DNA from: Candidatus Hydrogenedentota bacterium
GTDB taxonomy: Bacteria > Hydrogenedentota > Hydrogenedentia > Hydrogenedentales > SLHB01
Direction: 5' to 3'
NCBI GenBank assembly: GCA_007130675.1
Contig: SLSB01000099.1
Location: forward strand, 1-13,587
Length of the DNA stretch: 13,587 nt
The position numbers and the translations under genes are program-made. The notes beneath the pieces are model-generated. The model made no database searches and was not told the DNA's origin. It saw only the letters and a list, made by a program, of their open reading frames with translations. Of the stretch, positions 13,380 through 13,587 are shown piece by piece; position 1 is the stretch's first letter, and every line of letters starts with the position of its first letter.

Positions 13380-13398
13380 CGTACGAGTTTCGCGTACG
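13380..13398. repeat. Inverted repeat CGTACG-N7-CGTACG
   Basis: Two self-complementary CGTACG blocks separated by AGTTTCG can fold as a 6-bp hairpin or be read as a direct or inverted repeat. The element lies between the partial minus-strand gene at the edge and the DUF2961 gene, upstream of the latter's possible promoter. It may be an operator or a weak terminator. Confidence 0.35.
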
Positions 13399-13496
13399 CG
13401 CTTTCATAACGACAGAAGCCGGTGGCAAGTGCGGCATGGGCAAGGAAGCAGTCCACCCACGCCACGGCATTCGGCATAAGGGCAGGGCGTTTCCGC

Positions 13497-13587
13497 CTAC
13501 ACCAGCCGGGCGAAGCCGCTGTGGGCTTCGGGGCCCTTGAGGCGCTGGGATACCGAGTTTTCGGCGAGTGCCTGGGCAATCTCTGCG
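13497..13587 (-). CDS. C-terminal end of an unknown minus-strand gene (partial)
   Basis: A minus-strand frame is open from the window edge to a TAG at 13497-13499 and encodes 29 residues: AEIAQALAENSVSQRLKG, then PEAHSGFARLV. The mix of helix-like and polar residues and the codon choice look protein-coding, and the gene would have the same direction as the DUF2961 gene 200 bases further on. The product cannot be recognised from so short a piece. Confidence 0.45.
   Translation of the reverse strand, partial: AEIAQALAENSVSQRLKGPEAHSGFARLV

Noticed and set aside
13316..13579. Minus-strand open frame of 87 residues at the right edge
   Set aside because: It is rich in Arg, Pro and Ala without a ribosome binding site; a different minus-strand frame ending at 13497 looks more like a real C-terminus.
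1..13587. CRISPR arrays, insertion sequences, rRNA or phage genes
   Set aside because: No regular repeats, transposase motifs or terminal inverted repeats were seen anywhere in the window.

Overview
The window comes from a bacterial genome of moderately high GC with strong Shine-Dalgarno usage (AGGAGG-type sites precede many starts). The mix of genes (ECF sigma factor with a DUF4097 protein, a Na+/solute symporter with a soluble C-terminal tail, a DUF6807 'PmoA-like' protein, a DUF2961/GH172 protein) resembles carbohydrate-degrading Planctomycetota, Lentisphaerota or Candidatus Hydrogenedentota. This placement is inferred from gene content, and no rRNA or other marker gene is present.

Layout. 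Left part (218-2731): a small three-helix membrane protein on the minus strand diverges from a tightly coupled plus-strand operon of a membrane-anchored DUF4097 protein, an ECF sigma factor and a two-helix membrane protein that is a candidate anti-sigma factor. The shared intergenic region carries two divergent copies of an ECF-type promoter, TGAAAC-N17-CGTC, one facing each transcription unit. This suggests a self-contained, autoregulated envelope-response module. Next comes a small zinc-ribbon protein with a very acidic tail (2899-3321) behind its own promoter. After it lies a minus-strand secreted or periplasmic protein (3554-4342) with an STN-like C-terminus and a near-consensus sigma70 promoter.

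Middle part (4724-8329): a 74-aa membrane protein is translationally coupled to an SSS-family sodium/solute symporter with a C-terminal soluble domain. After a gene-free gap of about 370 bases there is a DUF6807 protein that starts at GTG.

Right part (8494-13587): an inositol-monophosphatase/FBPase-superfamily enzyme carries a histone-H1-like Lys/Ala/Pro tail. It is followed by zwf and pgl, the first two enzymes of the oxidative pentose phosphate pathway. A bidirectional-looking hairpin terminator separates pgl from a convergent DUF2961/GH172 gene on the minus strand. The last 91 bases hold what looks like the C-terminus of another minus-strand gene.

Taken together, the right two thirds deal with sugar import and processing and with oxidation of glucose-6-phosphate. 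The left third is the most promising for new biology, because the promoter pair predicts the sigma factor's own regulon directly from the sequence.
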